Of a stretch of DNA of 64,000 nt, positions 17,571 to 25,146 are shown piece by piece. The stretch covers positions 1-64,000 of the forward strand of contig NZ_JAKNQQ010000009.1 in NCBI RefSeq assembly GCF_022662475.1, given 5' to 3'. Source of the stretch: Sphingomonas sp. TREG-RG-20F-R18-01. Its GTDB lineage: Bacteria > Pseudomonadota > Alphaproteobacteria > Sphingomonadales > Sphingomonadaceae. A program made the translations under genes and the position numbers. A model generated the notes under the pieces. It was not told the DNA's origin. It saw nothing but the letters and a program-made list of their open reading frames with translations, and ran no database searches. The stretch's first letter is position 1. Each line of letters begins with the position of its first letter.

Positions 17571-18305
17571 TCAGCCAGACTGGGAACCATTCCGCCGGGA
17601 CACGTTGCGGGCGATCTCACGGCCTTCTTCGATGACGCCGTGAATCAGCCCCAGCATGTTCCGTGTAATCTCCGGCCCGGCCTCATGCGGCAGGCCTGAA
17701 ACGAACGGAGGCTCCGGGCTATACTGGAGACCGAGCTGGATTGTCCTGGCCAACTCCTCGCCGCGCAGTTCTGACAGCAGGGTTAGCCCGAAGTCGATTC
17801 CAGCCGTGACGCCACCACCGGAGAACCTATTGCGATCACGATGCACGCGCTCATTACTTGCCTCGATCCCCAGGTCGCGCAGGATGTCCATATAGGCCCA
17901 GTGACAAGTCGAGCTGTAACCCTTCAACAGCCCGGCGGCCCCTAGGAGGAGCGAGCCGGTGCAGACCGAGGTTATGTAGCGGGCGCTGGCCTCAAATTCG
18001 CGCAGGAAGGCGAGAGTTTCCTCATCCTGCATCAGCGCGTTGTTATTGGTGGCGCCTGGCACAAACAGGACGTCCACGTCGCGTGGGCATGTCGCGAACG
18101 TACCGCTAGGATTGAGTGATACGCCCGTGTCGGACACCACTGGGTCCAGCGATTTCCAGATTAAGTGCGTGCGACCGGCGAGACCGAGGACATTCTGCGG
18201 ACCTATGACGTCCAACATGGTCATGCCGGGATAGATCAGCATGACTACCTCAAGCGGCTGAACGCCGGGTATGGATGGCGTAGCTTGATTTGTCGCACTC
18301 GGCAT
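17571..18305 (-). CDS. DJ-1/PfpI family protein, isonitrile hydratase-like (copy 2)
   Basis: A protein of about 244 residues, clearly paralogous to the 13461 gene. It has MLIYPGMTMLDVIGPQNVLG, LFVPGATNNNALM, the nucleophile elbow TSVCTGSLLLGAAGLL, and SGGGVTAGIDFGLTLLSELRGEE. The C-terminus (PEPPFVSGLPHEAGPEI) parallels copy 1. The start at 18305 is supported by AAGGA just upstream; the longer reading from 18350 is less likely. Two divergent copies in 5 kb suggest two related substrates or redundancy. Isonitrile hydration is the best-characterised activity in this branch but is not proven here. Confidence 0.85.
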   Translation of the reverse strand: MPSATNQATPSIPGVQPLEVVMLIYPGMTMLDVIGPQNVLGLAGRTHLIWKSLDPVVSDTGVSLNPSGTFATCPRDVDVLFVPGATNNNALMQDEETLAFLREFEASARYITSVCTGSLLLGAAGLLKGYSSTCHWAYMDILRDLGIEASNERVHRDRNRFSGGGVTAGIDFGLTLLSELRGEELARTIQLGLQYSPEPPFVSGLPHEAGPEITRNMLGLIHGVIEEGREIARNVSRRNGSQSG

Positions 18306-18745
18306 GTTTTTTTCCTTTTTAGACCGTACGAAGAGGTAAACAACAGCCACCCTTTTGCTGGCTCCGGCGACGTTTGACGTTCCGCCGTTGACACGGTTTC
18401 GAATGAATCCGCCGCAAAAATGCCTCGACTTTAATCGATTGGCAGGCGGATATGGTTACTGGACAGCCGCTACTTCTAGCTTGCGCTAAAATGATTAGTG
18501 AGTGGCGCGAACGACAATAAACATTCGAATCCTGCCAAGGACGGTATTCGGAAACGATGACAAGGATTCCAGCAGCAGTGCCGGACCTCACGCGCGCGCG
18601 ATCGCTCCGGCAAACTGGAAATAACCGTGCATAAGGCGGCGCCGACACCCGACTTGCCCCCCATCGGGAAGCGGGGCAGCGTATATGCGGACCCGATTGC
18701 GCATGCATCGGCGTCGTGCGGCGCCAACACTAAAATTGCATAGCG

Positions 18746-18781
18746 GAATCGCATATAGAGCACCCCCTTATATGGCGATTC
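18746..18781. promoter_or_regulatory. Large inverted repeat at the marR start (likely MarR operator)
   Basis: GAATCGCATATA (18746-18757) and TATATGGCGATTC (18769-18781) form a 12-bp inverted repeat with one inserted G and an 11-base spacer. It ends 11 bp before the MarR start and just ahead of the ribosome site. MarR dimers bind such palindromes, so autorepression is likely. The remaining ~440 bp back to the divergent DJ-1/PfpI gene shows no credible coding sequence. Confidence 0.6.
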
Positions 18782-18792
18782 GAAGGAATAGT

Positions 18793-19236
18793 ATGACCTC
18801 CGACCAGCGGCTTGATCTTGGTCGCACCTATTTACGGCTGCTTCGCCGCAGTCTGCTGCGCATCGACCGGCTAAGCGCCGCGCTGATCGAGCCGCATGGT
18901 CTGACCAATCAGCAATTCCTGGCGCTGCTGCTAATCCGCGACGACGAAGGCCTGACTCAGGTGGAGCTGACGACCCAACTCGAATCAGACCAGAACACAA
19001 TTTCGGCGATGGTTCGCCGGTTGGAGAAGCGTGGCTTGGTAACGCGGAGTCGGCACCCAACCGACCGACGGGCAGTTCAGCTCCTGGTTACGCCGGAGGG
19101 GGCAGCTCTGGTCGCGGAGACGCAGCCTGACGTCGACAAGCTCTCCCTTACTTTGCGCGAGCTGACGCCCTCAGACGACGCAAAGGTGATCGTTGCTTGG
19201 CTCCAGAGTGTCGCCGAACTGGTGGACGTGAGGTAA
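18793..19236 (+). CDS. MarR-family transcriptional regulator (copy 1)
   Basis: A 147-residue winged-helix regulator. The helix-turn-helix reads GLTQVELTTQLESDQNTISAMVRR near residues 55-78, and the wing is KRGLVTRSRHPTDRRAVQLLVTPEG near 80-105. MarR proteins commonly repress catabolic genes until a phenolic or other aromatic ligand binds. The start at 18793 is chosen for GAAGGAA at four bases; an ATG at 18772 lies inside the inverted repeat. It lies directly upstream of block B and is the obvious regulator of that operon. Confidence 0.92.
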   Translation: MTSDQRLDLGRTYLRLLRRSLLRIDRLSAALIEPHGLTNQQFLALLLIRDDEGLTQVELTTQLESDQNTISAMVRRLEKRGLVTRSRHPTDRRAVQLLVTPEGAALVAETQPDVDKLSLTLRELTPSDDAKVIVAWLQSVAELVDVR

Positions 19237-19241
19237 TCCTG

Positions 19242-19268
19242 TTGCACTCTACGTACACGTAGGATAAT
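19242..19268 (+). promoter_or_regulatory. Candidate promoter with palindromic spacer for block B
   Basis: TTGCAC (19242-19247) and GATAAT (19263-19268) resemble -35 and -10 boxes with a short 15-bp spacer. The spacer contains CTACGT-AC-ACGTAG (19249-19262), a perfect 6-bp inverted repeat. A palindrome between the promoter boxes is a classical repressor site; the MarR gene just upstream is the natural candidate. The spacing is shorter than optimal. Confidence 0.4.
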
Positions 19269-19331
19269 GATGCCTCTTCCGGTTAGAGACTCCGCATAGC
19301 GGTGCGGACGCCGGCCAGGAGAGGAGCGATC

Positions 19332-20363
19332 ATGAAGATCTTCACCACCGGCAATCCGTTTGCGCCCGGCATCCCGACGCAGGAAGCTCTCAAGCGTCGC
19401 GCCGCCGAATGGGAAGCGTCGGAGGCGATCGACATGGTCCTTATCGGCTATTCGGCGCTTTGGCCCCAAAATATGATTACGGCATCGATGATTGCCAGCG
19501 TAACCGAGCGCCTGGGCATGATCGTCGCGCACCGTCCCGGCGTTATGCACCCGGCCCATGCAGCACGCGCTTTTGGATCCCTTGATTTCCTGTCGGGTGG
19601 CAACCGCCTAGCGCTAAACATCGTCAGCGGCTCGTCCGACAAGGACATTGCGCGCGAGGGCGACTACACGCCTAAGCCAGAGCGCTACGCCCGTGCGACC
19701 GACTACGTCGAATTTATGAAGAGGGCATGGTCGGACGAGGCACCGTTCGACTGGGATACCCCGTACGCAAAAGCGGAGGGCGTCCGTGTGCTGATGAAAC
19801 CCATGGACGGCCACGTGCCGATCTACATGGGCGGCGAGAGCGACGAAGCGGTCGATTTTGGCGCCAAGCACGCCGACACCTACATGCTTTGGGGTGAGCC
19901 TCTGGCGGGTACGCAGGAACGCATTGAGCGCGTTAAACGCATCGCCAAGGAAAAATACGGTCGCGAACTGGAGTTCTCGCTCTCGTTACGGCTATTCCTT
20001 GGTGACACTGACGAGGCGGCCTGGGCCGAAGCGCGTCGCGTCGAGCAGGTCGTGATCGACGCGCAAGGGTCGAGCCGCTTTCTGCGCTCGGCCGCGACCG
20101 ACACGTCGGTTGGCCGCGAGCGCCAGCTCGCGACCACGCAAGCAGACACGCATGATGACGGGATGTTCTGGACGGGGCTGGTCAAGCTGCTTGGCGGGTT
20201 CGCTAATTCGGCCGCGCTTGTCGGCACGCCCGATCGCGTGTTCGAGGCGCTGCGGCGCTACCGCGACCTCGGCATTTCCGCGTTCCTGCTCACAACTGGC
20301 GAAGACGGGTTCTGGGACCCGTCGATCGAGGAGTTCGCGGCTCGCGTGAAGCGCGAATTGTGA
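19332..20363 (+). CDS. LLM-class flavin monooxygenase, SsuD-like
   Basis: A 343-residue luciferase-like monooxygenase, distinct from the one at 5403 and closer in layout to alkanesulfonate monooxygenase-type enzymes. Visible are HPAHAARAFGSLDFLSGGNRLALNIVSG near residue 75, YARATDYVEFMKRAWSDE near 119 and VPIYMGGESDEAVDFGAKHAD near 158. It requires reduced flavin from a partner reductase. GAGGAG precedes the ATG at 19332; the reading from 19302 is not needed. Its stop overlaps the next start (GTGA), so it is coupled to the HMG-CoA-lyase-like gene. The substrate is unknown. Confidence 0.9.
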   Translation: MKIFTTGNPFAPGIPTQEALKRRAAEWEASEAIDMVLIGYSALWPQNMITASMIASVTERLGMIVAHRPGVMHPAHAARAFGSLDFLSGGNRLALNIVSGSSDKDIAREGDYTPKPERYARATDYVEFMKRAWSDEAPFDWDTPYAKAEGVRVLMKPMDGHVPIYMGGESDEAVDFGAKHADTYMLWGEPLAGTQERIERVKRIAKEKYGRELEFSLSLRLFLGDTDEAAWAEARRVEQVVIDAQGSSRFLRSAATDTSVGRERQLATTQADTHDDGMFWTGLVKLLGGFANSAALVGTPDRVFEALRRYRDLGISAFLLTTGEDGFWDPSIEEFAARVKREL

Positions 20364-21307
20364 ATGCCGTCCGCATTCGCGACATCGCGCCGCGGCTCGC
20401 TTTCCAAGCCTTTCCCGCGACGACGGACCAGAAGGTTGAGTTGGTCGACCGGCTGACCGATGCGGGTGTTCGCGCTGTAGAGGTGTCGTCATTCGTCAAT
20501 CCAAAGCTGGTGCCAGGCCTCGCCGACGCCGCTGACGTCTTTGCGCGTGTCAAACGTCCAGCGGGCGTCAGCTTGGAATGCTGTGTGGCGAACGAGCGGG
20601 GGTTGCGGCAGGCAATCGACGCCGGAGCCCACGCCGCATGGTTCCTGCTCGCAGCCGATGAGCAGTTTTCAATCCTGAACACGGGACGGACCATCGAGGA
20701 CTCGCTGGCTGAGCTCGCTCGTATGCGCGAAGTCGCCGAAGGATCAGGCACGAAGCTTGGCACCTACCTGATCGCTACTTTCGGCGGGCCGGTTGGAATG
20801 CCGCGGGGCCCGGGTGACGTCCATGCGGTTGCTCGGCGACTGATCGGGCTGGATATCCGTGATTGGATCCTCGCCGATTCCTGCGGCTACGCAGCTCCGC
20901 CCCAGATCACCGAAATGGTGAAGTACGCGACCGGGTTGACGCCGATCGAGCGATTGAACCTTCAGGTCCACGACAGCCGAGGAATGGGGGTGGCCAACGT
21001 CGTGGAAGCCGCTCGCATCGGCGTCCTCAACATCGATACCGCTCTAGGGGGCTCGGGCGCACACCCAGCCTCACCCGGCGCGCTGGTCGGTGGTACCTGC
21101 ACCGAAGATGCAGTGCAGGTGCTCGAACGGATGGGCGTCGCGACGGACGTCGATCTGCAATCCCTTATTGAGGCGGCAAACTGGCTCAACCGCGTGCTCG
21201 GTGGGGCGGCGATGGGCTTCGTGCGCAAGTCGGGCGCGGTGCCGAGAAATAGCGATGACACGCAGCGGCAGGCTGAGGGCCGTAGCTTTGAATGGACCGG
21301 TAGTTAG
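20360..21307 (+). CDS. HMG-CoA lyase-like protein with altered active site
   Basis: A 315-residue TIM-barrel protein of the HMG-CoA lyase/DRE-TIM family, which cleaves C-C bonds of acyl-CoA substrates. EVSSFVNPKLVPGLADA near residue 40 is the characteristic stretch. Several catalytic positions differ. The N-terminal RDGLQ motif reads RDIAPR. The metal-binding HxHD reads LQVHD, with the first His replaced by Gln. The GCP cysteine loop reads LGGSGAHP with no Cys. GTG is the start, overlapping the upstream stop. It is probably a lyase or aldolase of changed specificity, or an inactive paralogue; standard HMG-CoA cleavage is doubtful. Confidence 0.82.
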   Translation: MNAVRIRDIAPRLAFQAFPATTDQKVELVDRLTDAGVRAVEVSSFVNPKLVPGLADAADVFARVKRPAGVSLECCVANERGLRQAIDAGAHAAWFLLAADEQFSILNTGRTIEDSLAELARMREVAEGSGTKLGTYLIATFGGPVGMPRGPGDVHAVARRLIGLDIRDWILADSCGYAAPPQITEMVKYATGLTPIERLNLQVHDSRGMGVANVVEAARIGVLNIDTALGGSGAHPASPGALVGGTCTEDAVQVLERMGVATDVDLQSLIEAANWLNRVLGGAAMGFVRKSGAVPRNSDDTQRQAEGRSFEWTGS

Positions 21308-21326
21308 CCGGCCGGGGAGAGGAAAC

Positions 21327-22934
21327 ATGAACGAGACCGAACTTCGCGATTTTGGCGGTGGTACGCTCAGCGGGCTCATCGCGGCGCGCGCGGGTCAGGC
21401 GCCGGGCAATGTCGCCCTCGTCTTCGAGGGTACAGATTATTCCTACGGCGACATCGACGCCGCGACCAGTCGCGTTGCGGCGGGCTTTATTGCCCTCGGG
21501 CTGCAGCCAGATCAAGTCGCCGCCACTTTCCTCACCAACCGCCCGGAGTATCTGTTCACAAGCTGGGGTATTGGTCGAGCGGGTTTGATTGGTACGTCGG
21601 TGAACACCGGTTTCAAGGCCGCGTTCCTGGTTGCTCCCATCGAGCGCGCGGAAGCCGCGGTTCTGGTGACGGAGCGTCGCCTGGGCGAAGCGCTCATGAC
21701 CGTCGAAACCTTTCCATCGACGCTGAAAACCATCGTCTTTATCGACGGTGTGCCCGATCGACGGCCCGCGGGAGTCGAAGTCGTCGGTTGGGACGAGTTT
21801 CTGGCAGCGGGCGACCCAGACACGGTCTTTCCAACGCGCGGCCCCGGTGACACGGGCGCGATAAGCTTCACTTCAGGTACTACCGGGCGCAGCAAAGGCG
21901 TCGTCTCCCCTAACCTGATGGGGCTGATGATGGGTAAGGAAGCGGCAGCGGCGTTCCGGCTCAGGCCTGCCGACCGGCTATACACCTGCATGCCATTGTT
22001 TCACGGCATGGCGCAGGTGACTACTGGCGTCGCAGCGCTGTACGCCGGGTCGACGATCATTCTCTCGCGCGGGTTCAGCGCGTCGGGCTGGTGGGACGAA
22101 ATCCGGGCAAGCGGTGCCACTCAGTCTAGCGCGCTCGGCTCCATGCTTCACATGGTGCTGGCGCAGCCGCCCTCAGACAAGGACCGTGACCACAAAGTTA
22201 CACGCATCTTCGCCGCGCCCGCGCCTGCCGATATCCTCTATCGCTTTGAGCGACGCTTTGGCGTGCATCTGATCGAGGGATACGGCTCAACCGAAATTAA
22301 AAATTGCATCTACAATCCTGTAGAGGGCCGCAAGATCGGCGCGATGGGCAAGGCGACACCCAGCTCGATCATCGAGGTGCACAACGCCGAAGGCCATCGC
22401 TGCGCGGCTGGCCAAGTCGGCGAGCTGGTCTATCGGCCACGCGTCCCGAACATCATGATGAAGGAATATTTCCGCGAGCCCGAGAAGACGCTGGAGGGGA
22501 TGCGCGGCTTGTGGTGGCACACCGGCGACATGGCGACCGAGGATGAGGACGGCTTCTTCTGGTTTTACGATCGCACCTCCGATCGGCTGCGTCGCCGCGG
22601 CGAAAACATCTCGTCGATGGAACTGGAGGGAGTGGTGACGGGCTTTCCCGGCATCGCCGAGACCGCCGCTGTCGCTGTACGATCCGACGTCGGCGAGGAC
22701 GAGGTTTTGGCGGTGATAGAGACCCGCGGAGTGGAAATCGACTGGCCTGCTCTCGTCGCGCACTGCGCTGCGAAGATGCCGCGTTTCATGGTGCCGCGCT
22801 ATTACCGCGCCGTTGCCGTGTTGCCACGAACGCCGACCGGCAAGGTCCAGAAGAACGACCTGCGTGCCCAAGGGCTGACGGATGACACGTTCGACCATGT
22901 CGCCGCAGGCATCGAAATTCAGCGCAATGTCTAA
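21327..22934 (+). CDS. AMP-dependent acyl-CoA ligase (CaiC-like)
   Basis: A 535-residue ANL-family ligase. The P-loop is ISFTSGTTGRSKGVV near residue 175, GYGSTEIKN lies near 318, WHTGDMATEDEDGFFWFYDRT near 397, and the C-terminal lysine motif PRTPTGKVQKNDL near 510. RRRGENISSMELEG resembles the crotonobetaine/carnitine-CoA ligase branch. GAGGAAAC precedes the ATG at 21327; the longer frame to 21090 runs inside the upstream gene. It is coupled in one transcript with the lyase-like and NADP-oxidoreductase genes. The exact acid is unknown. Confidence 0.92.
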   Translation: MNETELRDFGGGTLSGLIAARAGQAPGNVALVFEGTDYSYGDIDAATSRVAAGFIALGLQPDQVAATFLTNRPEYLFTSWGIGRAGLIGTSVNTGFKAAFLVAPIERAEAAVLVTERRLGEALMTVETFPSTLKTIVFIDGVPDRRPAGVEVVGWDEFLAAGDPDTVFPTRGPGDTGAISFTSGTTGRSKGVVSPNLMGLMMGKEAAAAFRLRPADRLYTCMPLFHGMAQVTTGVAALYAGSTIILSRGFSASGWWDEIRASGATQSSALGSMLHMVLAQPPSDKDRDHKVTRIFAAPAPADILYRFERRFGVHLIEGYGSTEIKNCIYNPVEGRKIGAMGKATPSSIIEVHNAEGHRCAAGQVGELVYRPRVPNIMMKEYFREPEKTLEGMRGLWWHTGDMATEDEDGFFWFYDRTSDRLRRRGENISSMELEGVVTGFPGIAETAAVAVRSDVGEDEVLAVIETRGVEIDWPALVAHCAAKMPRFMVPRYYRAVAVLPRTPTGKVQKNDLRAQGLTDDTFDHVAAGIEIQRNV

Positions 22935-22947
22935 GAAAGGACCTTCG

Positions 22948-23604
22948 ATGAAAATTGGATCGGTCGGCGCAGGCTTCATTGGTCGCGCCGTCGCCAAGCT
23001 CGCGGTCGAACACGGCCATCAGGTCATGCTCAGCAACTCACGCGGGCCGCGGACGCTGACTAGCACGGCGATCTCGGTGCGGGCCGGAATCGGCAAGGTG
23101 GCGGATGCAGTCGCATTCGGCGACGTCGTGTTGCTCGCCATCCCATTCTACGCGGTCGCCGACCTCGATCCCGCGGTGTTTGTGGGCAAGATCGTGATGG
23201 ATGCCTGTAACTACTATCCCGGACGCGACGAGCCCGTGCCCGAACTCGACGACGGCTTCGCCACCACCAGCGAGATCGTTCAGCGGCACTTCGCAGGCGC
23301 CAAGGTGGTCAAGGCATGGAACGCGATTCTGGAACGCGACATCGAGAAGGACGCTCGCCCGACAGGAGCGTCAGACCGGCGCGCCCTGCCAATCGCAGGT
23401 AATGACTCAGACGCGAAATTGGTCGTGGCAACGCTGTTCGACAGCCTTGGCTACGATGTGGTCGATGCAGGCACGCTTGGCGAAGGCTGGCGCTTCGAAC
23501 GGGCACGGCCGGCCTATTGCGTGCGGCTCGACCGAGCCGGGCTGGAGGACAAGCTAATGGAGGCCGGTGCCGTGCAGCAGGCCGAAGGAGCTTGGCGCGA
23601 CTGA
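22948..23604 (+). CDS. NADPH-dependent F420-reductase-like / dinucleotide-binding protein
   Basis: A 218-residue Rossmann-fold protein. It starts MKIGSVGAGFIGRAVAKLA with the GxGxxG dinucleotide site, then HQVMLSNSRGP near residue 30, where the Arg after Ser/Asn suggests an NADP preference. The family includes F420H2:NADP oxidoreductase (FNO/NpdG). Many proteobacterial members act without F420 and are annotated only as dinucleotide-binding. An in-frame ATG at 22927 overlapping the ligase stop is an alternative start. Its place before MmgE/PrpD suggests reduction or oxidation of a pathway intermediate. Confidence 0.78.
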   Translation: MKIGSVGAGFIGRAVAKLAVEHGHQVMLSNSRGPRTLTSTAISVRAGIGKVADAVAFGDVVLLAIPFYAVADLDPAVFVGKIVMDACNYYPGRDEPVPELDDGFATTSEIVQRHFAGAKVVKAWNAILERDIEKDARPTGASDRRALPIAGNDSDAKLVVATLFDSLGYDVVDAGTLGEGWRFERARPAYCVRLDRAGLEDKLMEAGAVQQAEGAWRD

Positions 23605-23667
23605 AAGACAACCTGAACCATCGGCCGAACGGGCAGCGTGGCTGCTTGAAGCGAGGGAAGAACTGGC

Positions 23668-25098
23668 ATGACAAATATTGTTCAGGAGAGATTGGAAAAT
23701 CCTACCTACGCAGAGGCGGACGGTGACAGTGCGACCCGGTTAGCGGCGCGACGCCTGCATGAGATCGCCGTTGTCGAACTTCCCAGCAATGTGCTGGACG
23801 CCGCGACAACATGCCTCCTCGATTTCTTCGCTGCCTGCATCGGTGGATTATCTACGCCATGGGCGCCCGCCGTCCTCCAATATGTAGCCGGCCGGGCCGG
23901 CGCGGGGCAAGCTCACCAATGGGGCTCGCCCGTTGCCGTGCCAGCAGAGATCGCTGCGTTTGGCAATGCGACGCTTGGTCACAGCCTTATTTCCGATGAC
24001 ATGCACGTGATGAGCGCCAGCCACATCGGTGTTCCCGTAATCCCAGCGGCACTGGCACTGGCCGAGCGTGATGGTTGGTCCGGTCGCGCACTCCTTCGGG
24101 CGATCGTGGGCGGCTATGAGATGGCGACGCGATTGGGTGTCGCTATCCGAACGGGAGGCGGTAACGATCATTTCCGCCCATCTGGGATCAATGGGCCATT
24201 TGGGGCCGCCGCCGCTGGCATTGCCGGCGTCGATCTCGACGAAGAGACCGCCGCCAACGCACTTGGCTTCGCCGCCAATGCAGCTGCCGGGGTCAACGAG
24301 TGGCCTTGGGCCGGCGGTCAGGAAATCTACACCCACGCGGGCATGGCCGCGCGGAACGGTGTCGCGGCGTTCGACCTCGCACGCTGTGGTCTGCGTGCAT
24401 CTGCTTCCGTACTTGAGGGGCGAAACGGCGTGTTCGCCGCTTATGGCGCGGGCGAAGCCGGGACGCAGGCGTTTATATCTAGCCTGTCGAACGGCTATGC
24501 CATCCTGAAAACTCGCCATAAGCCCTTTGCCGGCTGCAATCTCATCCAGTCTCCGCTGGCAGCAGCATTAAAGGCGGCCCGCGAGATCGCCGGCCGGCAG
24601 CATGAGATTCAAGAGATCGTGATCAGGACGTTTGCGCAGGCCCGCAGCTATCCTGGGTGTGACAACACCGGGCCATTTACCCAAGTGCAGCAAAGCAAGA
24701 TGAGCCTCCAATATGGCGTCGCTTCCGCCCTGCTCTACGGGCGGGTGGACGAGGCTACGTATGCCTGCTTCGAAGATCCCCAACTGCTGGAACTGATCGC
24801 GCGCACCCGGATCGAAGTCGTGCCGGAATATCAGGCGTATCTGCAAAAATTAATGCAGCCGGCTTGCGTTGAGGTTTGGCTGCGCGAGGGCGAAACTATT
24901 GTCGCATCGGTGGATGACGTTCCCTGGCTATCGGATGAAGCTGTGGAAGAACGCTTCCGCCGCCAGGCCCCACCTTTCCTGTCACTGACCGATGCGAACC
25001 GTGTTGTTGAACACATTCATGCACTTTGGGCGTCCGACACATGCACGCCGTTATTTGAGCTTTTCGCCGAGACGAGGTCGAACAACCAACAACGATAA
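23668..25098 (+). CDS. MmgE/PrpD family protein (copy 2)
   Basis: A 476-residue MmgE/PrpD-family protein related to the gene at 824 but divergent. The family HxxxxDDMH stretch (HSLISDDMHVMSASH) is near residue 108, GGYEMATRLG near 149, and HKPFAGCNLIQSPLAAALKA near 285. GAGGGAAG precedes the ATG. It is followed after 48 bp by the second TonB receptor. Both catabolic blocks therefore place an MmgE/PrpD gene directly before a TonB receptor, which suggests a duplicated or modular pathway arrangement. Dehydration or isomerisation of a hydroxy acid is the family expectation. Confidence 0.88.
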   Translation: MTNIVQERLENPTYAEADGDSATRLAARRLHEIAVVELPSNVLDAATTCLLDFFAACIGGLSTPWAPAVLQYVAGRAGAGQAHQWGSPVAVPAEIAAFGNATLGHSLISDDMHVMSASHIGVPVIPAALALAERDGWSGRALLRAIVGGYEMATRLGVAIRTGGGNDHFRPSGINGPFGAAAAGIAGVDLDEETAANALGFAANAAAGVNEWPWAGGQEIYTHAGMAARNGVAAFDLARCGLRASASVLEGRNGVFAAYGAGEAGTQAFISSLSNGYAILKTRHKPFAGCNLIQSPLAAALKAAREIAGRQHEIQEIVIRTFAQARSYPGCDNTGPFTQVQQSKMSLQYGVASALLYGRVDEATYACFEDPQLLELIARTRIEVVPEYQAYLQKLMQPACVEVWLREGETIVASVDDVPWLSDEAVEERFRRQAPPFLSLTDANRVVEHIHALWASDTCTPLFELFAETRSNNQQR

Positions 25099-25146
25099 AC
25101 AAAGGGAACGGTTCGTTCAAACCGTCCACAAAAGGGAGAGAATGAC

